Of a stretch of DNA of 64,000 nt, positions 1 through 10,924 are shown one piece after another. Location: NCBI RefSeq assembly GCF_010093535.1, contig NW_022985184.1:399993-463992 (forward strand), given 5' to 3'. The notes under the pieces were generated by a model. The model did no database searches and was not told where the DNA came from. It saw nothing but the letters and a program-made list of their open reading frames with translations. This DNA is from Lindgomyces ingoldianus (taxonomy: Eukaryota > Ascomycota > Dothideomycetes > Pleosporales > Lindgomycetaceae). The stretch's first letter is position 1. Every line of letters starts with the position of its first letter. The translations under genes and the position numbers were made by a program.

Positions 1-1977
1 AACTACACTAACCTTCTCTGCGCTCTTCTATTATTGCCTACTACATATTCTTTATATGTAAATTCTAGAGTTATAGAGTAAAAGCAGGAGATTTAAACAG
101 TACTAAAGATAGCCTAGTTAAAAGTTATATTAAGTGTTAATATATAAACTTTACTAAACTACTTTTTCTTTCTTAGGGTAGTAGCTTATTTTATTAGTAA
201 GTTAGTAATTCCCTAGCACTAGTGCCTTAGCAGCTTAAAAACCTTATAATAATTAACTATATAAAAATAAATAGCAACTACTAGCACTAAGACCTACTTA
301 TTAGCTTTTAAAACCTTTATAGTAACTATATAAAGGTAAATTAAGCGCATAAGATTGCTACTGTTATTTATAACTTTAAAATTATATTAAAATTCTATTA
401 TTTAGTTGCTAACAACGCATTAAATAATAATAAAGAAACTATTACTAACTTTACTAAGCACATTAACATGCTGCTTACCTCTAAGCACTGTATACACTGT
501 AGTAGTTATACAATCTAGCTAGTTGTTAAGGCAGTAATATATAGTAAAGGGCTTAGTGCTTTTAAGACTAAGCTAGCCTAAGCTGCTTCCTAGAATTAGT
601 TTAATATATACTGCTAGCATAAAGTTATAAGCAAGCTTTATAATTTTATAAACATAGTGTTAGCATTACATAAACACTAAAAGGCCTTTATAATGTATTA
701 GGCTACTGTTAATACTAATAACTCTTTCTAAAGCTTTAAAACCCTTTCTTTTATACAAAATAGCAGCGTCTACTAGTATTTAGTATATCTTATGCTATTA
801 CGCTGTTACAAGCTTAAAACAACTATTATAATATTTATCTAAAAGTAGAGAGGCACTAATAATAATAACTCTACTACACCTAGCATCTTTACTCTTACTA
901 AAGTAATAACTAAGGATAAGTAGAAAAAAGTAGACTACTTTTATAAGTTTCTTAAAGTTTTTTACTTTATAACTAAAAGGATTAAGGGCAATAGTAAGTA
1001 TAAGTTTTTTTAAATAATAATTATTAATCTTTAGCACTTATATAACAAACTTTATAAAGTGTAGGAGAAAGTAAAGCATAAGAATAAGAGCTCCTACCTT
1101 AAAAACAGCATATTATATAGCATTAAGAAGTTAATATTATACTAGGGTAAGTTTATCTTAGAACCTTTTATATCTTATTACTATGTTATAACTATACTTA
1201 ACTCTTAACTTTGTCTTATTTAGTTTAAAGATTATTAAAGAAAGCACTTATTATAGCATAAAAAGGCTAAGGTCTTAATAAAAGCTATTTTCTAGCAGTA
1301 TGTTAATGCAAAGGCTAAGGCTAAGGTTAATAAGAATAACCCTCCTTAGCTGCTCTAGCGTTGTAAGTTACCTAGTAGCAACTATTATAACAATAGATTT
1401 AAAAAGACTCTCTTTATAAACATCTCTCTTCTTACTAGTAATTACTTATATAAAAGGTAGCAGAAAACCTTAGAGTTGTAGTAGTATTATAACTCTTATT
1501 AAAAAGACTTTACTATAGCTAAGGACAACAGCCCTTTATTTACAGATCCTCTTACATAGTAGACAAAAGTAGGACGTTTCTCCTACCCTACACTCTTTAA
1601 AATTGCCCTTAATTTCCTCTCTATCCTGTGTACGTTCTACAACTGCAAGAGAGCCTTCTCTAGTAGGAGAAGAACTTGCTACTTTAACAGGAACTGCCTC
1701 TTTAGAGAGACAATTAAGGCTTTTTAATTATAAAAAAACTAGCTCTGTTAGAGAGCAATTTACTCTAAGCTCTTAGCTCTCTTAGATTATATTTGTTTTA
1801 GTGTTATGTTATAACTTTTGCTAAGTTGTTAAGCTGTATAAGGATTCTTAATTGTTATAGTTAAGACTTGTAAGTAGTCCTTATGTTAATTGTATAGTAG
1901 AAACGTACTAAGATAGTCAGACGTAACGTCCCGGATTTGGTCGAGTCGAATCGTATTACGTACGGTTGGAAGCGCTG
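1..1977 (+). mobile_element. RIP-degraded hAT transposon, right part (left end outside window)
   Basis: This AT-rich stretch has stops in every frame. One frame at about 1545-1731 still reads as the C-terminal dimerisation region of a hAT transposase: residues resembling WW-x-YP-x-L-x3-AL-x2-LSI, then a Cys/Arg 'RAFSSRRR' box and 'FNRN'. Two stops stand where the family has the WW pair (TAG TAG), which fits G->A changes from RIP. The element ends at 1965-1977 with GTTGGAAGCGCTG, the same terminal inverted repeat as the two shorter elements at 2506-3646 and 14547-15039. It therefore looks like a dead transposase-bearing relative of those MITEs. The left end and target duplication lie outside the window and cannot be checked. 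Confidence 0.6.
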
Positions 1978-2505
1978 GTCTCACGTCACTTTGTTTCGCG
2001 TGGCAATCCATACCTCACACTGGTTTCCTATTGAGGACTAGCGCTGTTCAATCCACTGTATTGTCGCCTCAGGTCTCTCTCACTCAATCTACCAAGTTTA
2101 GCTCTCACATAGCGTACCTCTATATGCCCTCTATCCATCGGCTTAAGCCATGCGATAGATACGCTATGAATACGTTCAGTCGATTCAGAGTGCAACCAAA
2201 AATTGCTGCTAAAAGGCCTAACATATTTTGTTTGCAGTAGCGGAGCTCTCCAAGCCCCACCACATGATCGTATTCAGGAGCTACTGCTGCCTACTATGGT
2301 CACTTGCTTCCTACCCTGCTGCTTACCTCACTCCTTATATATATATACCCTTAGGTACACTCTTTTAGCAATCAACTCAGTTCCTCATCTCTACACCTAC
2401 CAAAAGTTTCTCCAAAAGTTTCCCATATTTCCCAAAGCGTGCCTGACCTGCCATACTCGTCCCATATTAGACACGGTATCATTGACCAAGTTGTACACAT
2501 CAGGA
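1978..2505. other. Intergenic host DNA between two hAT elements
   Basis: Base composition returns to normal here. Only short overlapping reading frames are present and none resembles a known family. There is a TATA run near 2335-2348. I see no gene. The last eight bases (2498-2505, CATCAGGA) are the left target duplication of the next element. Confidence 0.5.
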
Positions 2506-3646
2506 CAGCGCTTCCAACGAGGCGTAGTACTGTACGATTGGGCGTTTTTGAGGCCTGTACGGGTGAGATTTTGAGTACGTTCGTACGGCAGGGAGGAGGA
2601 GAGGTAGGTGTACGTATCGTAACCGTTACGGCTCACGTGATCTGTACGAGTAGTACAATTTAATTAAAGTACGTCGTACTCTAGTCAAAACAGCTAATAT
2701 TATAGGTCTCTAGAGACGCAGGATTAAGGTCTAAATGGCCATTAGATAACTAATTCTCCCTAGTAACATGAGCAGGGAGGTCTAAAAGCTCGCTGCTTAC
2801 TACCTTGTTCTGTAACTAATTCTTCTAGAGTTGAATAGCCTCAATCGTCAGTTACTGTACGACCAGCCGCGCTGAGAACCTTGCTCATGGCATTGACAGC
2901 AGAGCTAGAGGCGGATTACCTTGCCCTGCTCCTCTATAAGCGTCAAATCCGCGCCATAAGCCCATACTTTTAACAGCGTACAATTGCCTCGCAACGTAGT
3001 CTTATTCTTTACGCGGTAACCTAATCGCGCTAAGGGCAACGCCTGTTTTAAGTCTAACATCTATATATTATTCTAGTTAATTACAAACTCAACCCTAGCA
3101 TTACAATTATGATCTTCTAGGAACTGCTGCAACTAATCTTCAGCCACAGACAGTGTACTATCGCGGGATAAGGCAGGAGACGCGGTGTAGAGGGCTCTCA
3201 ACTTCTGCAGTCTGCGAGACTGCGCAAAATAGGCGACAGAGGTATCCAATTAACTAGATAAGGCCTGTGAGGCGGCGAGGCGCGTGGATAGATAGCCCTG
3301 CAATAGAAAATAGTTAGTAATAGGCATTTTTAAGACAACAGACTGCAGATAGATAGATTAAAAGACTTAGAAAGAGATTTACGCGTCCTTACAAAACTTT
3401 TAGCTAATTAGAGCTCTAGAAACCCTCCTAAACGCTCCCGCAAGGCCGCTCTTCGCCAGAGCCGTCCTACTCCTCCAAAATCGCCATACAAACTTCCTAA
3501 AAGGGTAATACGGTCCGTACTACGTACTGTACCTAGGGCATCATTAAACGTACAGTACGGCTCACAAACTCGGTACGTTCGTACTGCTCACGTGACCGTT
3601 ACGGTTCACTTTGTACGGACCGTAGTACGGCCCGTTGGAAGCCCTG
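2506..3646. mobile_element. Non-autonomous hAT element, 1141 bp, with 8-bp TSD
   Basis: The ends are inverted repeats: CAGCGCTTCCAACG at the left and CGTTGGAAGCCCTG at the right. The element is flanked by perfect 8-bp duplications CATCAGGA (2498-2505 and 3647-3654), the size expected of the hAT superfamily. Subterminal regions contain repeated GTAC/CGTAC palindromes and CACGTG sites on both sides. No transposase frame is seen. Compared with the 493-bp copy at 14547-15039, which lies in inverse orientation, both ends and a block around 3240-3350 match, and the shorter copy lacks the middle. It is far less AT-biased than the neighbouring islands, so it is younger or was spared by RIP. Confidence 0.88.
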
Positions 3647-3654
3647 CATCAGGA

Positions 3655-4339
3655 GTGGCGCAAAGAAAAACACCTCGCATGTACCTGATCGTAGAAAGTA
3701 GACCTAGGCAGGTTTTTGCGTACACGAAGTCGGAGGAGCCCACGAGGGAGGGAGATTTCATTCGGAATTCTGTGATCACCAGAAGGCTTTCCCTGCGTTA
3801 GTAGAGGTTGATAGATGAAGGTGTCGCGCGTGCATTTTATCCGCCTATATATTTTCTTCTGCTGTGCTTGGTAGGAGGTTGACCTTTTGCCACTTCCAAC
3901 AGAAGGTAGAGTTCTTTTACAGAATGCCGATTTCAAATATCAAGATGACTCCTAATTTTTTTCCCACAACCATGCGAACACTGGATATGGGCTTAATGGA
4001 TATAATGAAATCTAAGAATTCAAGCAGTGGCCCACAACTCTCTAGAACTATTTAGGAAGCGGCCTGATTCCCCTAGGCACCTCCTGTACCCAAATTCCAT
4101 TTAGTAAGAGGGCAGCAAAAAGGGAATATTGCAATTGTGTTGTCGATACAGTCGCCTACCAAAAGCCATTAGCCACTCAACGATCTGAGCTCTGCAGGGG
4201 TATAGTTAGCCTATTTAGGAAGCAGGTTACTTAGCTAATTGCTGCCTAAATTAAAAGCTGTTTGTGTCTATACGCAGGAGCGACACAGAGCATGGTATTT
4301 ACCTAATCCAGCATGGGATCATGTGATTGCACCACGTGA
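3655..4339. other. Intergenic, no gene recognised
   Basis: This is host-like DNA with only short frames on both strands. Two short similar blocks (CTATTTAGGAAGC near 4046 and CCTATTTAGGAAGCAGG near 4210) may be transposon debris. No gene is supported. Confidence 0.4.
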
Positions 4340-4344
4340 TGCCC

Positions 4345-4485
4345 GTGCGCCGCGTGCGCCTCCTAAAATATCCCTTGTGTCTTCTGTACATAGAAAGAAA
4401 GCAAGCAATAACTAGAAATCTATTGCCCACCCCACCTACTCTGTGTAAGGACGGAGCTCTGTACCACTGCGCCAATACAACCAAA
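4345..4485 (-). repeat. Possible tRNA-derived SINE or tRNA relic
   Basis: The minus strand contains TGGCGCAGTGGTAC (about 4459-4472), which satisfies the RNA polymerase III A-box consensus, followed by GAGCTCCGTCC as in a tRNA D-arm/anticodon stem. The expected B-box (GGTTCGANTCC) about 35-45 bases downstream is only weakly present. Without it, the segment is best treated as a candidate tRNA-related SINE or decayed tRNA, not a working gene. Confidence 0.25.
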
Positions 4486-4619
4486 AAGGTGCGAATAATC
4501 AACCAACAGTTGATTGTTGCGTACAGAATAGTATATATACCTGTCGCACGTAAGCGCCATCTCGGCCTTACACTCTGTACGCTGTGCACACTGTACACTA
4601 CTCTTACTCTTGCTACTTA

Positions 4620-4935
4620 AGTGCTTATACTATAAGCAGCTAGCTAAAAGAGCCTATTTAACAGTTTGTTTTTATAAAAAGCTTATGTTTAGGCCTACCT
4701 TTTAGTGTTATAGCTAATTAATACTAAGTTAATGTACTTGTATTTTAGATAACTTCCTCTTTGCGCTTTAACTAAGAATATACTTTCTATAACAAGCTAG
4801 TGTAATCTTCGCCTACTGCTTTTTAAGGATATTTACTATCTGCTAATAAGTAGTAATATATTTTTATTACTTTAAAATGTAAAGCTCTATAATCTACTAA
4901 AAGTTTTTAATTTAGTTTAGATTAAAACTTTATAA
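4620..4935. other. AT-rich RIP-degraded transposon debris
   Basis: Very high A+T with TpA-rich composition and stops in all frames. Together with 6350-6860 it probably represents the older element into which the fold-back element inserted, because the two flanks have the same composition. No family can be named. Confidence 0.5.
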
Positions 4936-6349
4936 CGTACTTCACAGGCAAGTTACTTACACACCTAAGTTGCTTACTTTTGCTAAGACCCTACTAAACT
5001 ACCCTTTTTACACTAATGCATTCCCTATAACACTACTTAGATGTGCTAAAAGAATGTTAGATATAGCTTACACTTTAAGCTTTTAAATAAAACATAAAAC
5101 TCTTAAAAAAATATGCTATAGCTATATGTAAGGTTCTATAAAAAATAATAAATAACTATAGTGCTAGATAACTTTTATAAGCTAATTCTACAGCTAAATT
5201 ATAAAGGCTAGGTAATAAAAAAAAGTAGGTAATTATTAAGACTATACTTAAGCTATATGCGTAAAAAATTTCCTCTTAAATAGCATTTATAGCTAATATA
5301 GCTAATTCTTTGTGCGCTAAGCGTAATCTAGGCTATGTTTACATAAACTAGCTGTAACAGCGTAGGCAAGACAATAGGTCTAAATGTAGTATAAATCTAC
5401 TTAGAGGCATATAGGAGTGCGTGGGGACTTAGAGACCTAGGAATACTAATGACACCTATAGGCCTTGTACGTAGGATATTAGAAAACTACCAAGCTAGCT
5501 ACAGGGCGAGGTGCGACTAAATACATGAGGGAATAGGGGTAACAGCAGGGGGCAGGGCAGAGTCGGGGCCAGGTCGAGTTAGGGTCGAGCTAGGGTCAGA
5601 GCCAATACGGGGACCCTTCGGATGGGTTCCGGGCGACCCGAGATGGAACAAGAATTGTTACACTAGCCTAGTATGTTTATAAAGTGTTATTTAAAGCTTA
5701 AAGTAATGTTTAAGTGTAAGTATAACTATAAAAAAGCTTTTTATAAGAGTTCTAAAGTAATTTAGAGCTAGTTTAGCCTTATAAAGAATATTAAGGCTAA
5801 GTATAGCATTTAAGATAATAACATATATAACTTTAGCAAAGTAGAGTTTATAATTAGCTAGATATCTTTTAACTATACTTATACTTAAAACTTTACTTTA
5901 AGCTTTAAATAACGCTTTATAAACATACTAGGCTAGTTTATGTAAACATAGCCTAGATTATGCTTAGCGTGTAAAAAATTAGCTATATTAGCTATAAATG
6001 CTATCTAAGGGGAAATTTCTTATGTATATAGCTTAAGTATAGTCTTAATAATTACCTGCTTTTTTTTATTACTTAGCCTTTATAATTTAGCTATAGAATT
6101 AGCTTATAAAGGTTATCTAGTACTATAGTTATTTATTATTTTTTATAAAACTTTATATATAGCTATAGCACATTTCTTTAAAAGTTTTATGTCTTATTTA
6201 AAAGCTTAAAGTGTAAGCTGTATCTAACATTCTTTTAGCGCGTCTAAGTAGTGTTGTGGGGAATGCATTAGTGTAGAAAAAGTAGTTTAGTAGGGTCTTA
6301 GCAAAAGTAAGCAACTTAGGTGTGTAAGCAACTTGCCTGTGAAGTACGT
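4936..6349. mobile_element. Long fold-back element (arms ~480 bp), interrupted by a solo LTR
   Basis: The start (AACGTACTTCACAGGCAAGT) and end (its imperfect reverse complement at about 6330-6349) begin two long imperfect inverted arms. The left arm runs 4936-5352 and, after an inserted LTR, continues from 5668 to about 5735. The right arm runs from about 5868 to 6349. The sequence across the LTR insertion site (TTTACATAAACTAGC then CTAGCCTAGTATG) is restored exactly in the right arm near 5915-5955, which proves that the left arm was once continuous. Removing the LTR leaves about 1.1 kb with a spacer of about 130 bp and no coding capacity. TA dinucleotides abut both ends, compatible with a Tc1/mariner-type duplication but weak in such AT-rich DNA. 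Confidence 0.8.
5353..5662. mobile_element. Solo LTR with 5-bp target duplication
   Basis: The 310-bp segment begins TGTAACA and ends TGTTACA (TG...CA with a 7-bp inverted terminal repeat). It is flanked by perfect duplications CTAGC at 5348-5352 and 5663-5667. Its right half is strikingly GC-rich compared with the surrounding RIP-degraded arms and contains a short tandem motif (GGTCGAGTTAGG / GGTCGAGCTAGG). No internal retrotransposon sequence is attached, so it is a solo LTR left by recombination. It differs from the 318-bp LTRs at 26529 and 31487. Confidence 0.85.
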
Positions 6350-6860
6350 TAAAAGCTAATTTAGTAATATTATACTATTGTTGTCTATATACTTTTAAGT
6401 AGCCTTTATAGTATAAATAGAAGCTCTATCCTGCATTTATATGCTAATACTGCGTTTCTCTATAAGCTGCTTCTAAAATAGGATGCTAATATTATGCAGA
6501 ATCTAGTAGTAATTACTAGCACTATTACACTAAATATAAAGACTATAGTTCTACTAACTTAAACGTAGGCCTTAGATATTAACTTTTATACACTTTTCTA
6601 TGCTACTAATGTATATATAGAGGTTTTGTATCTAATCTAACTTTAATATTGCTTTACTATAGCAGGCTACCTAAGTTATATTACTATTCTTACTATATTA
6701 ATAAACTTAAGTAAAGTAAAGTTTTTTTATATACAGCTAAAAGCTAAGGCTTATAACATACCTAAAAAGTGTAGTACTTATGTTTTACAAAGTATCTTCT
6801 TATAGTACTAGTATAGATGTAGTAGTAAGTCTTTAGTAGTGTTATAATAGTTTAGAGTTC
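6350..6860. other. AT-rich RIP-degraded transposon debris
   Basis: Continuation of the AT-rich island with stops in all frames. Composition changes back to normal at about 6860, which marks the right edge of the island. No family could be identified. Confidence 0.5.
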
Positions 6861-7059
6861 CCTCATCTCAACTTTCCAAACTTAAACGCAGCTGTCCTGG
6901 ATAGACTCGTTCTAAGTCCGCGGTCAATACAAATACAGAGAGTCTGCCATTCTCGACACTGCCAAATGGATTCAGTTCCCTTTTAGCAGAATCTGACGAG
7001 GCACGGGATATTTCGCATTCAGGCTGGGAGTCATCATCGTTGTTTAGGAGGAATAGAGA

Positions 7060-8592
7060 GTGAACGTAAGCAAACAGTTGCGTTTGGGCATCACAATTCT
7101 AAGAGGGACTGAGAGATGTCTCCGATGAAGAGACTGAAAGGTTGTGATTAAAGATTTCTTGTTCAAAAGTCTTAAAATATGGCCAGAGTCCGCTGATGAG
7201 ATCTGAGTTCCAGAACCCGGCAAAATACATATCGCCCCTTTCTAGGGAAGTGAGATTTGCAAGACCAGACATTGCTAGTAGCGCTTTGCTCTGTCCATCC
7301 CTCCGTGCTTGAATGCTCATATTACCTGTTGAAAGGACTACGAGTAAATGTCGGTAACGTTGTCACCTCCCATCTAAGTGTGATCTGGAGGAGTGGAGTG
7401 AATGCGCAATTTTCCAAAAAAAAATAGTATTCTTGTTGAGATTTCATACTCTTGGAAGATCCACACTTGAATCAGCCAAGGCTTTTCTTTATGATCTATG
7501 GTATCAGAGCCCTGGAGCACCTTTAGATGCTGTTTCGAAGCATACGCACGAAGAGGGCATGTAACTTTGACTGAAGGAGAGATGGTGGTCAAGAATGGTA
7601 TAGATACGGTGGGCCAGGTCTGTCTAGAAAGCCCTAGCAATATGGGGAAGACCCTAAGGCGTATATTGTAATGGACGTTGCTAAAGACAAGGCCTATGCT
7701 CGCAGCATCTTGTTCCCAATGTTGCTTGTCATCTTGTACGATACAGACAGCATCAATCTAAAAGGCATCGAAGGCATAATGCTTGAGCAACCTGTAGAGA
7801 GTCTTGCATGGCGCAGAACATGTGTGTCCACGAGACATCTATCTTTAGACCTTCGATTGTTGATGCCTCAGTCTTAAACCGAGTGCGAGCATCGACTGAG
7901 GACCCCAAAAGTAACTTAGAGAGGTGTATATAATTGGATACCGGAGTCTTGTAGAATTTGCCTTCATTAGGCGCACTGTATTAATGCGTCCAGCCCTCAA
8001 GTCTAGCAGCGGATAGGGGAAAAGGAGGACTGTCTAGATTGAGGTGATATTTTCAATGCACAATGTAGTTAACATTGGCCTTGACCCAAGGTCCAACGAG
8101 GGGCAGCAATTACATAAGGTGACCAGCCCTACGAGTCTCGATCACTGCAATAGTGGAAGCATACCACCGTAGCTCTCATTTGTGAAAACGATTGACTTAT
8201 TCAAAATTACTGTATTTATATTGTCGGAGCAGTTAATCCGATCAAAATCCTCGCACCGCTCCTCTAACTCTGCACTTTTCATCCCAGGTTCTAGAGATAC
8301 AAGCAATGAATATAGTCCGAGTTTTTCTAATCTGGTTGGTCTCTAGCTATAGTCAAGTTGAATGTGGAGTTTTCCGACAAAATCCAGGTTACTCTGAAGA
8401 ATAGCGCCTCAAAGGAGCAGAGAAAATCCACGCCCATGCCCTGAAGTAATTCTGGAAGATTAGAGAGTGCGTCACTCCAGACATTGATTCGAAAAGTCGG
8501 ACTGTCGTATCTTCGCCGAATTTGAGGATCAAAGAGCTGTAGCGGGCGTTCTGCCCCCAGCCGCCCAAACCCGCATGATCAAATTTAATCAT
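7060..8592 (-). pseudogene. HET-domain (heterokaryon incompatibility type) pseudogene
   Basis: Fragments in N-to-C order on the minus strand match the HET domain layout (PF06985). They are an N-terminal stretch at 8592-8389; the central 'IDAVCIVQDDKQHWE' block around 7757-7710; 'WIFQEYEISTRILFF' (family consensus W-t-x-QE-x2-LS-x-R) near 7470-7430; and 'GDMYFAGFWNSDLISGLW' (consensus GDEYLAGLWRxDLLxGLLW) near 7235-7180. The Trp before IDAVC has become TAG (7758-7760), and stops and frame changes separate the blocks. HET proteins trigger cell death after fusion of unlike fungal individuals, and dead copies near transposons are common. Exact exon limits cannot be given. Confidence 0.72.
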
Positions 8593-9034
8593 TTAACACT
8601 TTCCAAACAAGCTAAGATCTATAGAATTAGGGTTAGGGAGGGATATATGAATGGCTCTTTTATAATAAAGTGTAAGAACAGTTTGAGTGGTATGGGTAAG
8701 AGTTTAGGAGCTTATCGATAGATGATTGGTCCGTGCGCCTCACTTACCAAGAACTTAGAAGAATCTCTTCCCCCTCAGACTCGAACCATCAACCAACTGC
8801 TATAAATATTACGTTTCGTGTGTCTTTGTGCTCACGATCCATGCGTATTCCGACACTATTTCCTTGCTGTTTCTCTAGACCAACGTTAAGAACGGCACGA
8901 ACACGACTCTTAACTTCAACTGAGAGCAACCAGCTACTCGCCATGGACCTGACGACGGCCGCCTGCAACAAAGTTCGTATGTCATGTGGCCCAAGGATGA
9001 TCAGTCTCACTAATTTAGGGTACCAAAGGCTTCA
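8593..9034. other. Intergenic; 5' flank of the AlkB-like gene
   Basis: No gene is seen. Two TTAGGG units (8627-8638) occur but do not form a telomeric array. An ATAAATAT box lies near 8802 on the plus strand and may serve the downstream gene. An AG acceptor-like site (CTAATTTAG, near 9010-9018) just before the ATG leaves open an upstream exon. Confidence 0.35.
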
Positions 9035-10102
9035 ATGCACCATGATACATATGCTCAGCCTCCAATGTTCATCCAGAAAGCGCATTGGATGTACCAGACC
9101 ATGAGAAAGACAGAACTTGAGAGCGATCAAAACGTGTTCGACTTAGGCAAGCACCAAAGCTTCACTGACGAACAAAAGCGGTTGTGGAAGCCAGCTGGCT
9201 GCGTCTCGGCATCACAGATTGAAGCGGCTTGTATAGCCTACAACGACGATCAACCCCTTCTCCACCCTGTCAAAGACGCGCCTATATTCGAGCACCGAGA
9301 CTTCCCTGGGCTGCGAGTCATCCCAGGTCTACTGCCACCGGAGACTCAGATTTTATTCACGTCATGCTTGATGCACCGAGATCTAGCCAATCCAGCGCAC
9401 AAGATCAATTTGCAGGCCGACTATAACATCTCGTACCCACCGCAAATCAACTCCAATGCCAAATCTCATCGATTCAACACTTCTTTCTTTGCTCGCGATC
9501 GTGCTGCGACCGCAGACCTTCTTCTCCCTAGGCTCGCTGAGAACCACAAGCCGTTGAACAACGAGCAGTTTCTCTATACCAAACTACGCTGGCTCACTTT
9601 GGGGGAGCAGTATGACTGGCCTACTCGCAGTTATGCCAAACACGCCACGAACTTCCCGGAGGATCTGTCTAAACTAGTAACTGGGCTGTTTCCTCACATA
9701 CAGCCCGAATCTGGCGTTGTCCTCATATACGGCGCAAAAGGCTTTATGCCGGTTCATCGAGATGTTAGCGAGCAATGTGAACGTGCCCTTGCTAGCTTTA
9801 GTGTAGGTTGTGACGGTATCTTCATCCTGGCCAGAGGAGAAGATGGGGGCGAAGGGGAGGCCGCTCCTCGGACATTGGCTATTCGAGTTCATAGTGGCGA
9901 CTGCGTGCATCTGGACGGCGAAGCTCGATGGGCATGGCATGCCATGGCACGCACGATACCGGGCACCTGCCCCTCACACCTGGCAAGTTGGCCAGTGGGC
10001 ACTCCGGCTGCAACGCCGGAAGAGGAGAAAGAGTACAAGAAGTGGAAGGGATACATGGGGACGAAGCGAATCAATGTCAGCTGTCGTCAGGTTTGGGATT
10101 AG
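9035..10102 (+). CDS. AlkB-family Fe(II)/2-oxoglutarate dioxygenase, ALKBH1-like
   Basis: This 355-residue protein should hydroxylate methyl groups on nucleic acid bases using Fe(II), O2 and 2-oxoglutarate. The catalytic set is complete: HRD at residues 241-243 supplies His and Asp of the HxD iron motif, His302 (in 'AWHAM') is the distal iron ligand, and 'RINVSCR' (345-351) is the RxNxxxR motif that binds 2-oxoglutarate. The sequence ends 'RQVWD', as ALKBH1-like proteins do near 'RQV'. Iron-binding residues lie in a C-terminal jelly roll (about 220-355), and the N-terminal part is fungal-specific. The first ATG was used; Met11 or Met19 are alternatives. No intron is needed. ALKBH1 relatives act on tRNA and/or DNA, but the substrate here is unknown. 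It sits between a dead HET gene and a decayed transporter and is itself intact. Confidence 0.87.
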   Translation: MHHDTYAQPPMFIQKAHWMYQTMRKTELESDQNVFDLGKHQSFTDEQKRLWKPAGCVSASQIEAACIAYNDDQPLLHPVKDAPIFEHRDFPGLRVIPGLLPPETQILFTSCLMHRDLANPAHKINLQADYNISYPPQINSNAKSHRFNTSFFARDRAATADLLLPRLAENHKPLNNEQFLYTKLRWLTLGEQYDWPTRSYAKHATNFPEDLSKLVTGLFPHIQPESGVVLIYGAKGFMPVHRDVSEQCERALASFSVGCDGIFILARGEDGGEGEAAPRTLAIRVHSGDCVHLDGEARWAWHAMARTIPGTCPSHLASWPVGTPAATPEEEKEYKKWKGYMGTKRINVSCRQVWD

Positions 10103-10924
10103 CCACTTCAGCTTTCCTTCATGCACGCGGTAGCCGAGTCAAAGCCAAGCGGCAGGACATTAAGCCATCCCTATCAAGGGATCTCAGATAAAGCTGGACG
10201 GAAATACGCGAACAGAATCTCGGCTTTTAGATGTCCTCTCGAAAATATTGTGCGGCCTCCAGTTTAAAGTCCTACGTCTCATTCCGTACTGAGCCGTTCG
10301 GTACTCCACCCGCCCGTTCCCACAGCAAATTCCACGTGACCCTCTTGCAACCCCGGCGTTTCCCGTGCACCTAGCTTTGATGTCGTCTGGGTTTCTCCGA
10401 ATAACCTCTGTCCGATCTTGATGTAAATGAATACACTCATGCTCGTTACTCTCGAAGCTCATTAACTCGCACGAGATGTGCCAATGCATTCCCATAGGTA
10501 CAGGACTCTACACAGTAGACACAAAATGTCTGGGAGCCAAGGCGGGGAAATGGTTTATCTCACCGTTCCATAAGACGCTAGTATGTTATTCCCATCAACA
10601 GAATTGGGCCCATCAAAAAAGCCTACTCAAGTCCGAATTTCGACTAGTTAGTCGGGCGTATTTCCGCCAGGACCCCGAACGTCATTACCATTCACGATAA
10701 AGATCAACACCCGGGAAGAGATGCACAAACCAAGCGTGACCATTTTGGCACCCACCCGCGCCAATTCCTAGTTTCCCACCACCTCATAAGGCCACTCTCT
10801 TGGACGTCGCTACGCCGTATTTACTTCGTTGTCGCCTCACTTCGCGAGCTTTCCCTTCTTCAATTATCTCTCCGTTACATGTGTACTATTCCACGCTGCA
10901 GGCGTCCACGATGGGGTTTTTGAA
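10103..10924. other. Intergenic, no gene recognised
   Basis: Short overlapping frames only. A CACGTGAC site occurs near 10333. Nothing else is supported. The upstream part of the decayed UNC93-like gene may begin at about 10830, but no convincing N-terminus is visible. Confidence 0.35.

Noticed and set aside
8627..8640. TTAGGGTTAGGG as possible telomere sequence
   Set aside because: Only two units within ordinary DNA; no array.
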